From positions 1-8,789 of the forward strand of contig JASLIR010000191.1 of the NCBI GenBank assembly GCA_030152125.1: DNA of 8,789 nt, given 5' to 3'. This DNA is from Alkanindiges sp. Its GTDB lineage: Bacteria; Pseudomonadota; Gammaproteobacteria; Pseudomonadales; Moraxellaceae. Position 1 is the stretch's first letter. Each line of letters starts with the position of its first letter. The position numbers were made by a program, and so were the translations under genes. The notes below the pieces were generated by a model. It did no database searches. It worked only from the letters and a program-made list of their open reading frames with translations, and was not told the origin of the DNA. Below, one piece after another: positions 5,762 to 8,789 of the stretch.

Positions 5762-6964
5762 ATGTCCAGCCATGCCAGAAATACCTTTTACATCCTGCTG
5801 GGTGGTGCCTTTGTACTGGCACTGTCACTGGGTATCCGGCATGGTTTTGGTCTGTTTTTGCTACCCATGAGCAGCGATTTTGGCTGGGGGCGGCATGTGT
5901 TTGCCTTTGCCATGGCATTGCAAAACCTGCTGTGGGGCATCGTACAGCCGTTAACAGGCGCCATTGCCGACCGTTACGGCACCTACAAAGTGGTCATGAC
6001 AGGCGGGCTGTTGTATGCGCTGGGATTGTTATTAATGGGGCTAAGCAGCACACCGTTAATGCTTAACCTGAGTGCTGGCCTGCTGATCGGGCTGGCATTA
6101 TCCGCCACCTCGTTTACCGTGATTCTGGGTGCGGTGGGGCGTGCCGTAGCGCCAGAAAAACGCAGCTTTGCCATGGGCATTGCCAGTGCGGCTGGCTCCT
6201 TTGGCCAGTTTGCCATGCTGCCCGGCACACTCATGCTGATTAAAAACCTGCAATGGTCGCATGCGCTGTTTGTACTGGCCGGGTTTGCAGTGCTGATCAC
6301 CCCCTTAGCCTTTATGCTGCGCCAGCAGGCACAGGCAAACAGCGTCAATAGTAATGCCCTGCCAGCCCTTGGCATGTCTGCCGTATTAGCCATTGCCAGC
6401 AGGCACAAGGATTTCTGGCTATTGGCCACCGGCTTTTTTGTATGCGGCTTTCAGGTGGTCTTTATTGGCATTCACCTGCCTTCCTACCTGATGGACTTAA
6501 AATTCAGCGCTACCGTAGGCACTATTGTACTGGCACTGGTAGGGCTGTTTAATGTGTTTGGTACTTATATTGCCGGCTGGTTAGGTGGTCACTACTCCAA
6601 GCCCAGGTTGCTGATGGCCCTGTACTTTTTGCGTGCCGTGGTGATTAGCCTGTTTATCAGCTTTCCCGTCACCCTGTTTAGCGTTTATGCCTTCGGTATT
6701 GCCATGGGCTTGTTGTGGCTGTCTACCGTACCATTGACCAATGGCATTGTGGCTTCCATGTTTGGCGTGCGCTACCTGTCCATGCTCAGCGGCATTGTGT
6801 TCCTGTTCCACCAGGTCGGCTCTTTTCTGGGCGGCTGGCTGGGTGGTTATGTATATGACGTGACCGGCAACTACAATTTACTGTGGTATATTTCTATTGT
6901 ATTAAGCCTGATTACCGTGCTGATCCATGTGTTTATTCACGAGGACAAAGTAATTGATGAATAG
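5762..6964 (+). CDS. Major facilitator superfamily transporter, bacterial monocarboxylate-transporter-like
   Basis: A 400-residue inner-membrane transporter with about twelve predicted hydrophobic segments and a short polar loop (about 190-215) between the two halves. Visible signatures: GIRHGFGLFL in TM1 (Arg25), the loop 2-3 motif-A-like GAIADRYGTYK (66-76), CGFQVVFIGIHLPSYLMD at the start of the second half, and STVPLTNGIVASMFGVRY followed by HQVGSFLGGWLGGYVYD near the C-terminus. These resemble bacterial members of the monocarboxylate/oxalate-formate type group. Substrate and direction cannot be told from sequence. ATG at 5762 directly precedes TM1; the ribosome binding site is weak (GAG at 5751-5753). 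It follows a tetR-type gene with a candidate operator between. Its stop codon overlaps the start of a 49-codon membrane-protein ORF, and a flavin monooxygenase lies downstream. Confidence 0.93.
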   Translation: MSSHARNTFYILLGGAFVLALSLGIRHGFGLFLLPMSSDFGWGRHVFAFAMALQNLLWGIVQPLTGAIADRYGTYKVVMTGGLLYALGLLLMGLSSTPLMLNLSAGLLIGLALSATSFTVILGAVGRAVAPEKRSFAMGIASAAGSFGQFAMLPGTLMLIKNLQWSHALFVLAGFAVLITPLAFMLRQQAQANSVNSNALPALGMSAVLAIASRHKDFWLLATGFFVCGFQVVFIGIHLPSYLMDLKFSATVGTIVLALVGLFNVFGTYIAGWLGGHYSKPRLLMALYFLRAVVISLFISFPVTLFSVYAFGIAMGLLWLSTVPLTNGIVASMFGVRYLSMLSGIVFLFHQVGSFLGGWLGGYVYDVTGNYNLLWYISIVLSLITVLIHVFIHEDKVIDE

Positions 6965-7106
6965 CCACCACCACCCTTTCACGTTCAGGCTGGGGATTAT
7001 ATTCCTTGGCCTGCTGTTGCTTGGCATCTTCACCTGGTCCTGCTGGGCATGGCTACAGTCGCCAGAGCTGATTCATCTGGTATCTGCGGTATTTTGTGCA
7101 CACTAA
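6957..7106 (+). CDS. Predicted 49-residue single-pass membrane protein, start overlapping the transporter stop
   Basis: ATG at 6957 overlaps the last codons and stop of the transporter gene in the +1 frame (ATGAATAG) and opens a 49-codon frame ending in TAA at 7104-7106. The product has a polar N-terminus (MNSHHHPFTFR), one strongly hydrophobic stretch of Leu, Ile, Phe and Trp at about residues 12-33, then a short tail with one acidic residue. GAGG at 6941-6944 could serve as ribosome binding site but is 12 bases away; translational coupling through the overlap is more likely. Small single-TM subunits encoded just after MFS genes are known for some monocarboxylate/oxalate-type carriers, but I cannot align this one to that family with confidence. 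Absence of homologues would reduce it to a chance ORF. Confidence 0.55.
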   Translation: MNSHHHPFTFRLGIIFLGLLLLGIFTWSCWAWLQSPELIHLVSAVFCAH

Positions 7107-7190
7107 GTGTGATCAGCTGCTTATTGGATGCATGACAAAAAGTTAATAGCAACTACCTGTTCTATTTAAAAAATCACTGAAAAACCATCT

Positions 7191-7218
7191 ATCACAGAAC
7201 AAAGCTACCCTGTATATT
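7191..7218 (+). promoter_or_regulatory. Candidate promoter of the monooxygenase gene
   Basis: ATCACA (7191-7196, four of six) and TATATT (7213-7218, five of six) are 16 bases apart, within the AT-rich 180-base spacer between the small membrane protein and the monooxygenase. Transcription would begin near 7225, about 60 bases before the start codon. No intrinsic terminator was seen between the transporter and this point, so read-through is also possible. A 13-base palindrome CACACT-A-AGTGTG (7099-7111) overlaps the stop of the small ORF. Confidence 0.35.
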
Positions 7219-7286
7219 TAAACACCTGCATTTAAGCAGCAAGGCGATAAAACCAACAATAAACTGCCGGAAAAGGAGTATGTACA

Positions 7287-8390
7287 ATGGCTGTAGAAAA
7301 CGTTGATGTGGATGTACTGATTGTGGGAGCAGGCCCAACCGGCATGAGTGCCGCACTGGCCGCACACCAGCAGGGCTTAAGCGTTAAGATTATTGATAAA
7401 CATGCAAAAGGCTTAAGCTATTCTCGTGCCATTCTGGTGAATCCGCATACCCTGCAACTGTTAAAACCATTTGGTGTGGCCGACAGGATTATCCAGCGCG
7501 GGCAGTTGATTCAGTCCTTAGGTATGCGTACCTTTGATGGGGTAATCGTCAGTGGCGATATCCCACCTGTTCCCCAGCAGCTACCCAGCGTCGGGCTGGC
7601 GCAGCTTTCCACAGAACAATGTTTTATTGAAGCACTGGCTGACCGTGGTATTTATATCCAGCGCCCGGCAGAAATGTTTAGCCTTAGCCAGGATGAACAT
7701 GGGGTAACTGCACACATCAGTACGCCGGACAGCCCTGAACCACAGACTATCCGCAGCCGCTATTTAATTGGTGCTGATGGCTTTAACAGCCGCACACGGC
7801 AATTACTGGGCATTGACTATCACCAGACTGACCTGCCCTATCAGCTTCAGGTACAGGACATCGCACTGGAATGGCCTTTCCGTGAGGACCTTGCCCTATG
7901 GCTGGAAGATGTAGGCGTCGTAATGGCCTTTAAACTGTCCGACCATGTGGTGCGCTTTGCTGGCACCGATTTAAGCCTGATCCAGCGTATCCCGCAGTTA
8001 CCGGCCATTGACCACATTATCTGGCAAAGCAATTTTGATGTGCATTTTGCCCAGGTGAACGAATATGGCCGGGGACGGGTATGGCTGGCGGGTGATGCCG
8101 CGCATGTACACTCCCCCATTGGCGGGCGGGGCATGAACATGGGTATTGCTGATGGCCTGGCTTTAGGCAATGCCCTGGCCACAGGCCAGTTTGCAGAATA
8201 CGCGGAACAACGGCATAAAATCACCGGTGCATGGGTTAAACAAAATCGCATTTTGACTAAATTGCTGACAGACACAGGACGTAGCGGCCAGTTTAAGCGC
8301 CGTGCAGCCCGCACCGTGTTACACGCAGCTTCCGGCTTGCTGGGTGACAGGCTGGCACAGGTGGTATTTAGAAGGATTACGGGAAGTTAA
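7287..8390 (+). CDS. FAD-dependent monooxygenase (class A, aromatic hydroxylase type)
   Basis: A 367-residue flavoprotein of the FAD_binding_3 (PheA/TfdB, UbiH-like) group. Features in order: the Rossmann dinucleotide motif VGAGPTGMSAAL (G14, G16, G19) ending in IIDKHA with the ribose-binding acid Asp37; SRAILVNPHTLQLL after it; the DG motif YLIGADGFNSRTR (159-171), which helps bind FAD and NAD(P)H; and the GD motif WLAGDAAHVHSPIGGRGMNMGIADGLAL (266-293, written here only to mark its limits). It lacks the C-terminal thioredoxin-like domain of the larger phenol hydroxylases. The family inserts one oxygen atom into usually aromatic substrates using NAD(P)H and O2; the substrate cannot be deduced. 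AAGGAG eight bases before ATG 7287 is a strong ribosome binding site. The tetR and transporter neighbours suggest catabolism or detoxification of a small molecule (inference). Cytoplasmic; no signal peptide. Confidence 0.93.
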   Translation: MAVENVDVDVLIVGAGPTGMSAALAAHQQGLSVKIIDKHAKGLSYSRAILVNPHTLQLLKPFGVADRIIQRGQLIQSLGMRTFDGVIVSGDIPPVPQQLPSVGLAQLSTEQCFIEALADRGIYIQRPAEMFSLSQDEHGVTAHISTPDSPEPQTIRSRYLIGADGFNSRTRQLLGIDYHQTDLPYQLQVQDIALEWPFREDLALWLEDVGVVMAFKLSDHVVRFAGTDLSLIQRIPQLPAIDHIIWQSNFDVHFAQVNEYGRGRVWLAGDAAHVHSPIGGRGMNMGIADGLALGNALATGQFAEYAEQRHKITGAWVKQNRILTKLLTDTGRSGQFKRRAARTVLHAASGLLGDRLAQVVFRRITGS

Positions 8391-8425
8391 TTCCATGAAC
8401 CCAATAGATAGAACCATGATTTAAA

Positions 8426-8789
8426 ATGACACCAAAATTATTGATCAGCTTGCTCTGTAGCAGTGCACTTATTGCCTGTGATAACACTGTAGACAATACC
8501 AATACGGTCACACTATCCAGTGGGCTGAAAATTACCCTGCAAAAAGAACAATGTAACTCTACAGACAAGCAAAAGCCTACGCTTGTACAACACCCAGCAC
8601 ATTATCAGCTAAAGCTGGCTAGTTTCTTTTCCTGCGACAGCCAGCAAGAGGTTTATCTGACACCGGGAATCGACCATAAAAACAGCTTTGTATTTTTTGA
8701 TAAAGGGGAAAATGGCAAGTGTGAATGCATGAAAACATTTGAAATCAATATTGCTAATAAACTCTTAAGTAAAGGCGATACAATGTATG
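8426..8789 (+). CDS. Putative lipoprotein of unknown function, N-terminal part (continues past the right edge)
   Basis: The frame opens at ATG 8426 and stays open for 121 codons to the window edge. The N-terminus MTPKLLISLLCSSALIAC is a lipoprotein signal peptide with lipobox LIAC and modified Cys18. Asp19 at position +2 would, by the E. coli Lol rule, favour retention in the inner membrane. The rest is polar, Lys/Thr/Gln-rich, with four more cysteines (43, 70, 99, 101) that could form disulfides in the periplasm. No domain is recognised. It begins 35 bases after the monooxygenase stop and could be co-transcribed, but no Shine-Dalgarno sequence is seen. A nine-codon frame (8395-8424) with GGAAG upstream ends one base before this ATG and might couple translation. 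Base composition is more AT-rich than in the upstream genes. The frame and lipobox are clear; function is unknown. Confidence 0.75.
   Translation, partial: MTPKLLISLLCSSALIACDNTVDNTNTVTLSSGLKITLQKEQCNSTDKQKPTLVQHPAHYQLKLASFFSCDSQQEVYLTPGIDHKNSFVFFDKGENGKCECMKTFEINIANKLLSKGDTMY

Noticed and set aside
7099..7111. Palindrome CACACT-A-AGTGTG after the small membrane protein as a terminator
   Set aside because: The arms would leave a one-base loop and there is no T-run after it; mentioned only as a possible binding site.
8395..8424. Nine-codon ORF before the lipoprotein gene as a leader peptide
   Set aside because: It has GGAAG eight bases upstream and ends one base before the lipoprotein ATG, but the sequence shows no codon bias or attenuator structure that would support a regulatory leader.

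Overview
The window looks like chromosomal DNA of a gammaproteobacterium. The strongest clue is the order tex – ompR-type regulator – envZ-type kinase. As I recall it, this is the arrangement of Pseudomonas aeruginosa PA5201 (Tex) beside amgR/amgS (PA5200/PA5199). Base composition looks balanced, near 50% GC by eye and lower in the spacers, so a high-GC Pseudomonas is unlikely. I cannot name the genus.

Layout. (1) 1-1342, minus strand: the N-terminal ~447 codons of tex; the gene runs off the left edge. (2) 1343-1796: a 454-base spacer between divergent genes, with the tex promoter, a short GC-rich palindrome and the leader of the regulator gene. (3) 1797-4890, plus strand: an OmpR-type response regulator, a well-formed intrinsic terminator, an EnvZ/AmgS-type sensor kinase starting at TTG, and a secreted Sel1-repeat protein 32 bases after the kinase. 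The terminator sits directly before the kinase ribosome binding site, so kinase and Sel1 gene are probably expressed by partial read-through. (4) 4964-8390, plus strand: a TetR-family repressor, a 12-TM major facilitator transporter of the bacterial monocarboxylate-transporter-like type, a 49-codon membrane miniprotein gene overlapping the transporter stop, and a class A FAD-dependent monooxygenase. (5) 8426 to the right edge: the first 121 codons of a lipoprotein gene.

How the genes may work together. Regulator and kinase form an envelope-stress type two-component system, and the periplasmic Sel1 protein is a plausible accessory or sensor partner (inference). TetR, transporter and monooxygenase look like a small-molecule response set: sense, transport, hydroxylate. 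The substrate cannot be read from the sequence. An inverted repeat lying between the candidate -35 and -10 boxes of the transporter is a candidate operator for the adjacent TetR protein.

I saw no tRNA, rRNA, CRISPR array, insertion sequence or phage gene. Most of the window is ordinary core or near-core sequence. The items most worth a second look are the attenuator-like terminator, the Sel1 gene in the two-component operon, and the overlapping 49-codon membrane protein.
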